DNA of 16,849 nt from CALXJM01 sp963930325 (lineage in GTDB: Bacteria; Bacillota; Clostridia; TANB77; CAG-508), in contig CAWVME010000051.1 in assembly GCA_963930325.1 (NCBI GenBank), forward strand, positions 1 to 16,849. Reading direction: 5' to 3'. Of this stretch, positions 1 through 7,259 are shown one piece after another. The number at the start of each line of letters is the position of its first letter. Position 1 is the first letter of the stretch. A program made the translations under genes and the position numbers. Under the pieces are notes generated by a model. It made no database searches. It saw only the letters and a list, made by a program, of their open reading frames with translations, and had not been told where the DNA came from.

Positions 1-2
1 CA

Positions 3-785
3 CCTGAAGATTTATTTGTATATGAAATTATTGATGAAGGAACAACAGCATCATTAGCAACTAATAGCCTTCCAGAAAAAGAAGCAAAAATAGTAAGGAT
101 AAATCCTAAATACTGCAATAAAGACATGTATGATCCTTTCATTGTAGGTAACAGTGAAATTGCAATAGATACTAATTACGGAATAAATTATGAAGGAGAA
201 ATTATTTCAGATATTCTTGTAATACCTTACCAAGTGGAATTAGAAGGAGAGCTATATAAAATAACTTCAGTTGATTTAAGAATATATAGTAGTAAATTTT
301 CAGCACGAGCTTTCCCTAATGTAAATACAATAATCTATCCTAACACTGTAAAAGAAGTTTTTGGCGCATTTAATAGCGATCTTGGCTATAATTTATTATT
401 AGAAAAAGTTGTGCTTCCAAAAGATTTACCAACTATTCCTTCTGGCATGTTTTCAACATGTGAAAGCATAGAGGAAATAACAATACCAAGTAATGTAACA
501 AAAATACCTGCCAATGCTTTTAGTTATTGCATTAAATTAGACAATGTGGTAATACCAGATGGAGTACTTAGTATAGGATACGAAGCTTTTTATAACTGCG
601 AAAGTCTAACAACAATAACAATTCCCAAAAGTGTAACTAACATAGAACGTGGTGCGTTTTATCATTGTGATTTATTAACAACTGTAAATTATGAAGGAAG
701 TGAAGAAGAATGGGATAACATTGTAATTGGATTAGATAATGATGATTTAACAAATGCTACAATTAATTACAATTACAAAATATAA
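3..785 (+). CDS. BspA-like leucine-rich-repeat (LRR_5) surface protein, 5'-truncated by the window edge
   Basis: The reading frame is open from base 3 with no stop, so the visible ATG at 126 is internal and the N-terminus lies outside the window. About 260 residues are visible. The C-terminal half shows at least three tandem repeats of the BspA/LRR_5 type: 'IPxxVTxI', then 'xAFxxCxxL', then 'ITIP'. It ends in the YEGSEEEW closing segment that often terminates such proteins. BspA-like proteins are usually large secreted or surface-anchored adhesins of gut and oral bacteria; binding of host or microbial ligands is the family role, and nothing here shows the ligand. No anchor motif is seen at this C-terminus, so any signal or anchor must lie upstream. 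A strong palindrome follows the stop codon. The family call is confident; the function is inferred. Confidence 0.85.
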   Translation, partial: PEDLFVYEIIDEGTTASLATNSLPEKEAKIVRINPKYCNKDMYDPFIVGNSEIAIDTNYGINYEGEIISDILVIPYQVELEGELYKITSVDLRIYSSKFSARAFPNVNTIIYPNTVKEVFGAFNSDLGYNLLLEKVVLPKDLPTIPSGMFSTCESIEEITIPSNVTKIPANAFSYCIKLDNVVIPDGVLSIGYEAFYNCESLTTITIPKSVTNIERGAFYHCDLLTTVNYEGSEEEWDNIVIGLDNDDLTNATINYNYKI

Positions 786-787
786 GG

Positions 788-836
788 TACATTAATAAGT
801 ATCCTCCAGCTTAGCTGGAGGATACTTATTAATGTA
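788..836. terminator. 23-bp perfect palindrome with 3-base loop after the LRR gene
   Basis: Bases 788-810 are perfectly complementary to 814-836, leaving the loop TTA at 811-813. The hairpin begins two bases after the LRR stop codon and would stop or stabilise that transcript. No T-run follows on the + strand, so it is not a textbook intrinsic terminator. A mobile palindromic element (REP-like, or a remnant of an IS200/IS605-type end) is an alternative. Confidence 0.5.
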
Positions 837-846
837 GTGATTTATG

Positions 847-875
847 TTGAATTTATATGTGTTGTATGTTATGAT
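847..875 (+). promoter_or_regulatory. Sigma-A-type promoter for the polysaccharide genes
   Basis: TTGAAT at 847-852 and TATGAT at 870-875 are separated by 17 bases, close to the housekeeping consensus. The expected transcription start near 882 lies upstream of the start chosen at 922 and downstream of the in-frame ATG at 844, which supports the shorter protein. Confidence 0.5.
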
Positions 876-921
876 TACAGTAAATAAGATAGTAACAAAT
901 GGATTAAAAATGGAGGCAAAA

Positions 922-1500
922 ATGTATGAACTAATAAAAAGAGGAGGAGATATAATTTTTTCAATTATTGCATTTGTTTTATGCATACCTCTGCTTGTTT
1001 GCATATCTATTATTATAAAAATAACATCTAAAGGTAAAGTTTTATATAAGCAAGAAAGAATGGGGAAAAATGGTAGAAAGTTTACATTGTATAAATTCAG
1101 AACAATGATACAAAATGCAGATACTTTGAAAATGCTATCATCACTTCAACTTGAAGAATATAAATGCAATTATAAAATAGAAAATGATCCCAGAATAACA
1201 AAATTTGGAAATATATTAAGAAAAAGAAATTTGGATGAATTACCACAATTATATAATATACTAAAAGGAGACTTGAGTTTTGTTGGACCAAGACCAATTT
1301 TAGAGGATGAATTAGAAAAATATGGAGAAAATAAATCAGAACTTTTAAAAATTCGACCAGGGCTTACAGGGTATTGGCAGGTTAATAGAGAAAAGGCAAA
1401 AAATTACGAAGAAAGAATGCAAATGGAACTATTTTATGTACAAAATTATAATATAAAATTGGATTTGCAAATTCTATTAAAAACAATAAAATATATTTAA
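922..1500 (+). CDS. Polyprenyl-phosphate sugar-phosphate transferase (bacterial sugar transferase family)
   Basis: A protein of about 192 aa of the bacterial sugar transferase family (Pfam Bac_transf, PF02397), which transfers a sugar-1-phosphate from a UDP-sugar to undecaprenyl phosphate as the first step of surface-polysaccharide repeat-unit assembly at the inner face of the membrane. Family motifs in order: an N-terminal membrane segment at about residues 11-30, the YKQERMGKNG/FTLYKFRTM block, the DPRITKFGNILRK segment, the LDELPQLYNILKGDLSFVGPRP core with its Asp-Glu catalytic pair, and RPGLTGYWQVN. The start at 922 is preceded by GGAGG at 912-916. The longer in-frame start at 844 has no such site and lies upstream of the likely transcription start. 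The gene is followed after 13 bases by a polymerase/ligase-like gene, so the two are probably cotranscribed. The C-terminus is a little shorter than usual. The sugar specificity cannot be read from the sequence. Confidence 0.9.
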   Translation: MYELIKRGGDIIFSIIAFVLCIPLLVCISIIIKITSKGKVLYKQERMGKNGRKFTLYKFRTMIQNADTLKMLSSLQLEEYKCNYKIENDPRITKFGNILRKRNLDELPQLYNILKGDLSFVGPRPILEDELEKYGENKSELLKIRPGLTGYWQVNREKAKNYEERMQMELFYVQNYNIKLDLQILLKTIKYI

Positions 1501-1513
1501 AATAGGAGAACAA

Positions 1514-3748
1514 ATGAAAACAAATATACTTGATAAAATAGGGTTTATTGTAATTATTACAACAATTTTATTACTAAATTTATTTATTGGGTCTAATATT
1601 AAAGATCCAATTTGGGTAATTCAAGTAGCAGTAAGCATATTTGCTTTTATTTATTTAGTAATAAAAAAAGCAAGGAAAGAAACTAATTTAATTATAAAAA
1701 GCAAAATTGATATTGCAGTTTTAATATTTATGTTTTCTATAATAATTCCGTATATAGCTAATACTTATGTGTCATTAGAAGGAACTATTAATTTTATATT
1801 AAAATATTGGTCTGTATATGGATTTTACATACTAGTAAGAAATATTATAGTTAATAACAGAAAGTTTGAATTATTTATAAAATGTGTTATATGGTCTTCT
1901 GTTATACCAATTTTATTTGGCATAGATAAAATGACGTTTGATATTGCTGAACCATTTTTGGATTTTATTAATGCAGTTAAAATAGAGGACAGTCGTATGA
2001 TATCTACTTTTGGATATGCAAATACTTTAGCTGCTTATTTAGCACTAACAACTGTTTTATCTATAGCTTGCTATAGGAATAGTAAAGGCAAAAAAATTAA
2101 GATTGCATATGGCCTTTATATTATTGTAGCTAGTATAACTATTTTATTAACTCAGTCTAAAATGGTATTTGCTATTATTGGTATAATTTTGGTGGGCTTT
2201 ATATTTAAAGGAATTAAAGACAGAAAGATAGCAAAAAAATGGATATTATTAGGGATTTTAGCAACAATTTTATTTTTTGTTTATTTTTTTATTGCAATTC
2301 AAATTCCTAAAACTTTAGAGATAACAGAAAAAGAAAAAACATGTGTAATTCGAGGAATAGAACCTAATTCTGAGTATACATTTACATTAGAAATAGAAAC
2401 GGAAACAGATAAGAACTATGATTGTTTTGAAATAAATATTGTAGAAGTAAATAGATATTTCGCAGAAAAAAATCTTGGAAGAATATCTTTAGGAAAATTT
2501 TCTGGAACCAAAACTATAAATATACAAACTACAGATTTAGTAGATCATATTGAAATAAGAATAAGTAATTTATTAGAAAAGAAAATTACAGTTTCTGAAC
2601 TAAAAATTAATAATAAACCATATATATTAGAGTACAAAATAATACCAGAGGAAGTTGTAAGAGTTTTTACTACATTTAATTTTAAAAATCCTAGTGTCTG
2701 GCAGAGGGCTGATTATTGGTCAGATGGATTTAAAATAGTAAAAAAACATGGATTATTAGGAGCTGGTGGAAATGCATGGAGAATTTTATATGGACAAGAA
2801 CAAGATTATTTATATTATGCTAAAGAGGCCCATTGCTATTTGCTAGAAATATGGATGTCTTTTGGAATTATAGGAATTTTAAGTTATTTGTTTGTATTAG
2901 CTATTACAATGAAAAATTCAATTGAGTGGGTAAAAAAAAGCAAAGAGGATAGAGCTAGTTGTAGAAATAAATTGGCTACAATTATAGGTATTAGTATTAT
3001 TATATTACATAGTTTTATGGATTTTGATATGTCGTATCTTATTATTGAAATGGTAATTTTTGCTTTTATCGCTATTGCAAATAATGATGATATAGGACTT
3101 AAAAACAAATGTAAATTTGTTGATTGGATTATAATTATTATAATGAGTGTTATTATTATAGGAAATGTATTAGGATTTATTGCTTCTATAGTAGAAGATG
3201 AAACATGGGTTAAAAGCAGTAAATTAGCAAGTTGGATAACGAGATATCAGTATAATAAAATTGTATATTTGGAGAATAATCAATTAGATGCAGAGGAAAA
3301 AATAGAACTTATAAAAGAATTTATAAAAAAAGAACCATATGTGTACCAAAATATTATGTATGAAATTGGAAGTAGAAGTATAATAAATACCATTAATAAA
3401 GAAAATATAGATGATAAAATAAAAGATATAGAATTTTTTATTAATATTTGGGAAAACGTTCCAAGAGATAGAACCTATGAAGTGACTGAATTGCAAAAAA
3501 GAACAGAAATATTTTTAGCATTTGCTGAAAATTTAATACAAAAATCTAAAGAAATGCAAAATAATAAATTAATAGATTGTGCCGAAAAAATTTTAGATAT
3601 TATTTATAAAGAATATGATGAAAATATAGAAAAGGTTTTTGATTATAATAAAAATTTAGAGGGTGAAAAAATAAATGAATATAGAATTGAATTTTATAAA
3701 AACGTATATAGGGAAGCAATTGAATTAAATAATTCAATAATACAATAA
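1514..3748 (+). CDS. O-antigen ligase/polymerase (Wzy/WaaL)-like polytopic membrane protein
   Basis: A 744-aa protein with many hydrophobic segments. About eight lie in residues 8-265, and several more lie around 440-560. The segments SRMISTFGYANTLAAYLA and LLTQSKM, followed by a loop GLLGAGGNAW (near 413) and EAHCYLLEIWMSFGIIG (near 438), match the O-antigen ligase/polymerase superfamily, where a large periplasmic/extracellular loop with a His holds the active site. Such enzymes join lipid-linked glycan units outside the membrane. Two additions stand out: an inserted hydrophilic, beta-rich region at about 267-389, and a soluble, Lys/Glu-rich helical tail at about 557-744. Its ribosome site AGGAG sits 7 bases before the ATG, and it directly follows the sugar transferase gene. 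The superfamily call is firm; ligase versus polymerase is undecided, so no symbol is given. Confidence 0.8.
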   Translation: MKTNILDKIGFIVIITTILLLNLFIGSNIKDPIWVIQVAVSIFAFIYLVIKKARKETNLIIKSKIDIAVLIFMFSIIIPYIANTYVSLEGTINFILKYWSVYGFYILVRNIIVNNRKFELFIKCVIWSSVIPILFGIDKMTFDIAEPFLDFINAVKIEDSRMISTFGYANTLAAYLALTTVLSIACYRNSKGKKIKIAYGLYIIVASITILLTQSKMVFAIIGIILVGFIFKGIKDRKIAKKWILLGILATILFFVYFFIAIQIPKTLEITEKEKTCVIRGIEPNSEYTFTLEIETETDKNYDCFEINIVEVNRYFAEKNLGRISLGKFSGTKTINIQTTDLVDHIEIRISNLLEKKITVSELKINNKPYILEYKIIPEEVVRVFTTFNFKNPSVWQRADYWSDGFKIVKKHGLLGAGGNAWRILYGQEQDYLYYAKEAHCYLLEIWMSFGIIGILSYLFVLAITMKNSIEWVKKSKEDRASCRNKLATIIGISIIILHSFMDFDMSYLIIEMVIFAFIAIANNDDIGLKNKCKFVDWIIIIIMSVIIIGNVLGFIASIVEDETWVKSSKLASWITRYQYNKIVYLENNQLDAEEKIELIKEFIKKEPYVYQNIMYEIGSRSIINTINKENIDDKIKDIEFFINIWENVPRDRTYEVTELQKRTEIFLAFAENLIQKSKEMQNNKLIDCAEKILDIIYKEYDENIEKVFDYNKNLEGEKINEYRIEFYKNVYREAIELNNSIIQ

Positions 3749-3775
3749 ATAATTAAATTTGAAGAAACATATTTA

Positions 3776-3810
3776 AAACTCCTTCATATATATGTATATG
3801 AAAGGAGTTT
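3776..3810 (+). promoter_or_regulatory. Hairpin masking the ribosome binding site of the peroxiredoxin gene
   Basis: Bases 3776-3784 pair with 3802-3810 and 3785-3790 pair with 3795-3800, giving a 15-bp stem with one bulged A (3801) and the loop TATG. The right arm contains the Shine-Dalgarno AAGGAG (3802-3807) of the gene starting at 3815. It may act as a weak terminator for the upstream operon, as a translational lock on read-through mRNA, or both. Confidence 0.45.
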
Positions 3811-3814
3811 ATTT

Positions 3815-4472
3815 ATGGATTATGAAGTAATGATGAATAGTGTAGTAAAAATTGGGCAATATGCTCCAGAGTTCGAGGCAACAACAACAATGGGAACGAT
3901 AAAGCTAAGTGATTATAAAGGAAAATGGGTTGTACTTTTTTCACACCCACGGTGATTTCACCCCGGTATGCACAACTGAAATGATTGAATTTTCTAAGAC
4001 AAATGAAAGTTTCAAGCAAAGAAATACTGCTCTAATAGGGCTTAGCATTGATAGCAATAGTTCACATTTAGCGTGGGTATATGATATATTTTGTAGAACT
4101 GGAATTCGTATACCATTTCCAATTATTGCAGACAGAAGCGGAGAAATTGCAAGAAAGTATGGTATGATATCTAATAACATTGATAATACATCTACAGTAA
4201 GAAATGTATACATAATTGATGATAAGGGAATTATAAGAGCAATTTTAATTTACCCGATGGAGCTCGGAAGAAATATTCCAGAAGTTGTAAGAATATTAGA
4301 TGGATTGCAACTACATGATAATGAAAGTGTTTCTTTACCTGTCAATTGGATAAAAGGCAATCCAACTATTTTGTCAAATCCTAAAACATATGCTGAATTA
4401 GAAAAGAGAAATAAAGAGATTGAAAAAAATAATAATGGAATTAGTTGGTACTTGAGCTTCAAAAATGAATAA
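3815..4472 (+). pseudogene. 1-Cys peroxiredoxin (AhpC/TSA, Prx6 type), interrupted by a +1 frameshift
   Basis: The gene begins at ATG 3815 after AAGGAG. The first frame reads through APEFEATTTMGTIKLSDYKG and WVVLFSHP, then meets CGG TGA (3950-3955) after 46 codons. Dropping the single C at 3950 restores the frame and gives HPGDFTPVCTTE, exactly the peroxidatic-cysteine motif of Prx6-type peroxiredoxins. The downstream frame then runs to a TAA at 4472 through GLSIDSNSSHLAW, FPIIADRSGEIARKYGM and the C-terminal arm PVNWIKGNP typical of the 1-Cys subfamily. The combined length (about 218 aa) is normal for the family, which reduces H2O2 and organic peroxides in the cytosol. Apart from one base everything is intact, so this is a very recent mutation, a sequencing error, or a site of ribosomal +1 frameshifting. 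An internal ATG at 3909 exists but lacks the N-terminal part of the fold. Confidence 0.85.
3947..3955 (+). other. Frameshift site CCA CGG TGA in the peroxiredoxin gene
   Basis: The in-frame codons are CCA CGG TGA. Reading CCA, skipping C3950 and continuing with GGT GAT yields Pro-Gly-Asp of the expected active-site motif. CGG is not used in frame in any uninterrupted gene of this window. Confidence 0.7.
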
Positions 4473-4585
4473 ATATTAAAAATAAATGGAAAAAATTACA
4501 TGCATTCTGTAAATTTATGTAATTGCAAAAAATAGCGATAGAAATAAAAATATAAGGAATACTAAAGTTAGAAGGAGGAAAAACT

Positions 4586-4759
4586 ATGAATCAAGAACAA
4601 AGAATTAATTGTACTGTAGGAAGTTGTACGTTTAATGATGAAAAAGAACAAAAATGTTCTTTAAAAGAAATTTTTGTAGAAGCATGTACAGGATGTAATA
4701 CAGGAATAGCTTCTGAAGAGTCTATGTGTGGAAGTTATGAAAATAAGACAAAAACTTAA
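4586..4759 (+). CDS. DUF1540 domain small cysteine-rich protein
   Basis: A 57-aa protein starting with ATG at 4586, preceded by GAAGGAGG. It has six cysteines (positions 9, 14, 24, 34, 37 and 48) in an arrangement typical of DUF1540: INCTVGSC near the start, then a single Cys, then ACTGC. Such proteins are common in Clostridia and probably bind a metal such as zinc, but their role is not established. No membrane segment or signal peptide is present. The gene sits alone between the broken peroxiredoxin gene and a terminator. The upstream gap 4473-4585 has only a weak 8-bp inverted repeat (4494-4501 with 4517-4524) and no clear promoter. Confidence 0.8.
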   Translation: MNQEQRINCTVGSCTFNDEKEQKCSLKEIFVEACTGCNTGIASEESMCGSYENKTKT

Positions 4760-4788
4760 CAGCAGAATATACTAAATATTTGAATTTG

Positions 4789-4840
4789 TTGGATTTTTTG
4801 TTTAAAGAATTAAGCTTAAAACAAGAAATCCAATTTTTCT
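4789..4840 (+). terminator. Intrinsic terminator after the DUF1540 gene
   Basis: Bases 4789-4803 pair with 4819-4833 (15 bp, one pair being G-T), and a run of five T follows at 4834-4838. It separates the DUF1540 gene from the pta promoter that starts just downstream. Confidence 0.7.
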
Positions 4841-4841
4841 A

Positions 4842-4870
4842 TTGTACTTTTTAGAAAAAAAAGATATAAT
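4842..4870 (+). promoter_or_regulatory. Sigma-A-type promoter of the pta-ackA operon
   Basis: TTGTAC at 4842-4847 and a perfect TATAAT at 4865-4870 are spaced by 17 bases, between a terminator and the pta start. The expected transcript start near 4877 leaves a short leader. Confidence 0.65.
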
Positions 4871-4918
4871 AATAGGCAGAAAATTATAAGAAACAAAATT
4901 GCTTGAATGGAGGTTTAT

Positions 4919-5920
4919 ATGACATTTATTGAAGAAATAAAACAAAAAGCGAAAAAACAAATGAAGACAATTGTTTTACCAGAAGCAACAGATATAAGGG
5001 TCTTAAAAGCAACGTCTGTTGTATGTAAAGAAAAATTTGCACAAATTATTTTATTAGGAGACAAAGAAAAAATAGAACAAACGGCAAAAGAAAACGGGAT
5101 AGAACTTACAAATGTAAAAATAATAACACCAGAAAAAAACGAAAAATACTCTACATATGTAGAAGCTTTCTATGAGTTACGAAAAGCAAAAGGAATGACA
5201 ATAGAAAAAGCACAGGAATTATTAAAAGAAGAAACTTATTTTGGAATGATGATGGTAAAATCAGGAGATGCTGATGGACTAGTGTCAGGAGCAATTCACT
5301 CTACAGCAGATACTTTAAGACCTGCTTTACAAATTTTAAAAACTGCCCCCAATACCAAGCTTGTATCTTCTTTCTTTATCATAGTTGTACCAGACTGTGA
5401 ATATGGAGAAAACGGAACATTTATATTTTCTGACTGTGGATTAAATGAAAATCCAAATAGTGAAGAATTATCTGAAATTGCAATTTCATCTAGTAAGAGT
5501 TTTAAACAATTAGTAGGGAAAGAACCTAAAATAGCTATGCTTTCTTACTCTACTTTAGGAAGTGCAAAACTAAATGAATTAACAGAAAAAGTAATTACAG
5601 CAACTTCTCTTGTTAGAGAGAAAGCGCCAGACCTTGCGGTAGAAGGGGAAATTCAATCTGATGCTGCTATTATTCCGGAAGTTGCAAAAAGCAAAGCACC
5701 TAACAGTAATGTAGCAGGGCAGGCCAATGTCTTAATATTCCCAGATTTAAATGCTGGAAATATCGGGTATAAATTAGTACAAAGATTGGCAAAAGCAGAG
5801 GCTTATGGTCCATTATGTCAAGGAATTGCAAAACCGGTTAATGATTTGTCTAGAGGATGCTCTAGTGATGATATTGTTGGAGTAATTGCAATTACTGCTG
5901 TGCAAGCACAACAGAATTAA
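4919..5920 (+). CDS. pta: Phosphate acetyltransferase
   Basis: A 333-aa protein converting acetyl-CoA and phosphate to acetyl phosphate and CoA in the cytosol, which with acetate kinase yields ATP and acetate from fermentation. Family signatures run the whole length: VLPEATDIRVLKA, KSGDADGLVSGAIHSTADT, FSDCGLNENPNSEELSEIA, LSYSTLGSAK, and the C-terminal blocks EGEIQSDAA, FPDLNAGNIGYK and GPLCQGIAKPVNDLSRGC. The length matches single-domain Pta enzymes; there is no regulatory N-terminal domain. The start at 4919 is preceded by TGGAGG and a 5-base spacer. The in-frame ATG at 4907 would overlap that ribosome site and is rejected. The acetate kinase gene follows after 29 bases, forming the usual operon. 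Confidence 0.95.
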   Translation: MTFIEEIKQKAKKQMKTIVLPEATDIRVLKATSVVCKEKFAQIILLGDKEKIEQTAKENGIELTNVKIITPEKNEKYSTYVEAFYELRKAKGMTIEKAQELLKEETYFGMMMVKSGDADGLVSGAIHSTADTLRPALQILKTAPNTKLVSSFFIIVVPDCEYGENGTFIFSDCGLNENPNSEELSEIAISSSKSFKQLVGKEPKIAMLSYSTLGSAKLNELTEKVITATSLVREKAPDLAVEGEIQSDAAIIPEVAKSKAPNSNVAGQANVLIFPDLNAGNIGYKLVQRLAKAEAYGPLCQGIAKPVNDLSRGCSSDDIVGVIAITAVQAQQN

Positions 5921-5949
5921 AAGTATATATGAAAGGAATGTTTATTAAA

Positions 5950-7140
5950 ATGAAAATATTTGTATTAAATTGTGGAAGTTCTTCTTTTAAATATCAATTA
6001 ATTAATATGGAAGATGAGTCTGTTATGGCAAGGGGGAACTATGAGAGAATTGGAATAGGAGAATCTTTTTTAACTCATAAAGTAGGTGGAGAGAAATATA
6101 CTTATGTACATCCTGTGAAAACTCATGATGAAGCAATTAAATTTGTGTTAGAGCAACTAACAGATAATGAGCATGGAGTAATTAAAGGCTTGGACGAAAT
6201 CAATGCAATTGGACATAGAGTTGTTCATGGTGGAGAAAAATTTACAAAATCCGTAATTGTAGACAATGAAGTTGTAGATGGAATTAAAGAGGCTATTACT
6301 TTTGCACCATTGCACAATCCTGCACACTTACAAGGAATTACTGCTTGTGAACATGAATTGCCAGGAAAACCAAATGTGGTTGTATTTGATACAGCATTCC
6401 ATCAAACCATGCCAAAAGAGCATTATATTTATCCAATTCCATACAAGTATTATGAAAAATATGGAATTAGAAAATATGGAGCACATGGAACTTCACATAA
6501 ATATGTATCTTTAAGAATTGCAGAACTTTTAGGAAAAAAAGTAGAAGATTTAAAAATTATTAATTGCCACATTGGACAAGGGGCAAGCTTATGCGCTATT
6601 CAATGTGGAAAATGTGTAGATACTAGTATGGGACTTACTCCTCTTGGAGGCATTGCTATGGGAACTCGTTCCGGAGATTTAGACCCATCTGTAGTGACAT
6701 ATATTATGGAAAAAGAAAATTTGACACCAGATAAGATGAATAGAATTTTAAATAAAGAATCTGGACTACTTGGAATGTCTGAACTATCAGCAGATAATAG
6801 AGACTTACTAGAAGCTATTGAAAAAGGAGACGAAAAGTCTAAACTAGCTCTAGAAATTTATTGCTATATTATTGCACAATATATTGCTAAATATGCAGTT
6901 ACTATGAAGGGAGTAGATGTTATAACATTTACTGCTGGAACAGGAGAAAGAGGACCAGATGAGAGAAAAATGATTTGTGAATATTTGGAATTTATGGGAG
7001 TAAAATTAGACTTAGAAGCAAATAATGTTAGGGCGGTAGAAAAAGAAATATCATCTACTGACTCAAAGGTAAAAGTTTGGATTGTTCCTACAAATGAGGA
7101 ACTTATGATTGCTAGAGAGACAATGGATTTAATTAAATAG
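5950..7140 (+). CDS. ackA: Acetate kinase, copy 1 (diverged at some conserved positions)
   Basis: A 396-aa acetate kinase making ATP and acetate from acetyl phosphate and ADP. Expected active-site residues are present: Asn7 in the N-terminal NCGSSS motif, Arg90 in GHRVVHGGE, Asp147 in VFDTAFHQ, His179, Arg240 in MGTRSGD and Glu383 in PTNEEL. Three positions are odd. The usual GGKS before VDTSMG is CGKC (Cys219 and Cys222, a CxxC), and the late nucleotide-site motif GEN reads GER (Arg334). These changes are not shared with the second copy. Start 5950 follows AAAGGA; the in-frame ATG at 5929 lies upstream of that site. It is cotranscribed with pta. The family call is certain, but full activity is less so because of the Asn-to-Arg change. 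The only TAG terminal stop in the window ends this gene, and a TAA lies two codons further on. Confidence 0.93.
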   Translation: MKIFVLNCGSSSFKYQLINMEDESVMARGNYERIGIGESFLTHKVGGEKYTYVHPVKTHDEAIKFVLEQLTDNEHGVIKGLDEINAIGHRVVHGGEKFTKSVIVDNEVVDGIKEAITFAPLHNPAHLQGITACEHELPGKPNVVVFDTAFHQTMPKEHYIYPIPYKYYEKYGIRKYGAHGTSHKYVSLRIAELLGKKVEDLKIINCHIGQGASLCAIQCGKCVDTSMGLTPLGGIAMGTRSGDLDPSVVTYIMEKENLTPDKMNRILNKESGLLGMSELSADNRDLLEAIEKGDEKSKLALEIYCYIIAQYIAKYAVTMKGVDVITFTAGTGERGPDERKMICEYLEFMGVKLDLEANNVRAVEKEISSTDSKVKVWIVPTNEELMIARETMDLIK

Positions 7141-7146
7141 ATACAG

Positions 7147-7216
7147 TAATAGAGGAAGACAGTTATTATTTTGCTGTATACGAAAGCTTATACAACAAAA
7201 TAATCTTCCTCTATTA
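7147..7216. terminator. Long imperfect hairpin between the two acetate kinase genes
   Basis: Bases 7147-7158 pair perfectly with 7205-7216. Further in, 7165-7179 pair with 7190-7204 with one mismatch, leaving six unpaired bases on the left arm and a loop of about ten bases. No T-run follows, so termination is uncertain; it may be a processing or mRNA-stability element setting different expression of the two kinases. Confidence 0.5.
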
Positions 7217-7259
7217 TCTTGAAAGTGGAAAATATTTATTATAGAAAGGAAATTGTGTA

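Noticed and set aside
844..921. Longer N-terminus of the sugar transferase starting at ATG 844
   Set aside because: No ribosome site precedes 844, a good promoter overlaps it (847-875), and GGAGG sits just ahead of ATG 922, where the family's N-terminus begins.
3909..4472. Independent 187-aa protein starting at 3909
   Set aside because: Its first residues are out-of-frame reading of the peroxiredoxin N-terminus; homology in the other frame shows a single interrupted gene.
4494..4524. 8-bp inverted repeat after the peroxiredoxin gene as terminator
   Set aside because: The stem is weak, AT-only apart from one pair, has a 15-base loop and no T-run follows.
4907..4918. Upstream start of pta at 4907
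   Set aside because: It overlaps the TGGAGG ribosome site; ATG 4919 has ideal spacing and gives the usual N-terminus.
5929..5949. Upstream start of acetate kinase copy 1
   Set aside because: The added residues precede the universal N-terminal MKIFVLNCGSSS; the AAAGGA site serves ATG 5950.
6278..6514. 78-aa plus-strand ORF inside acetate kinase copy 1
   Set aside because: Out-of-frame reading of a highly conserved gene, Met/His-rich without protein-like features.
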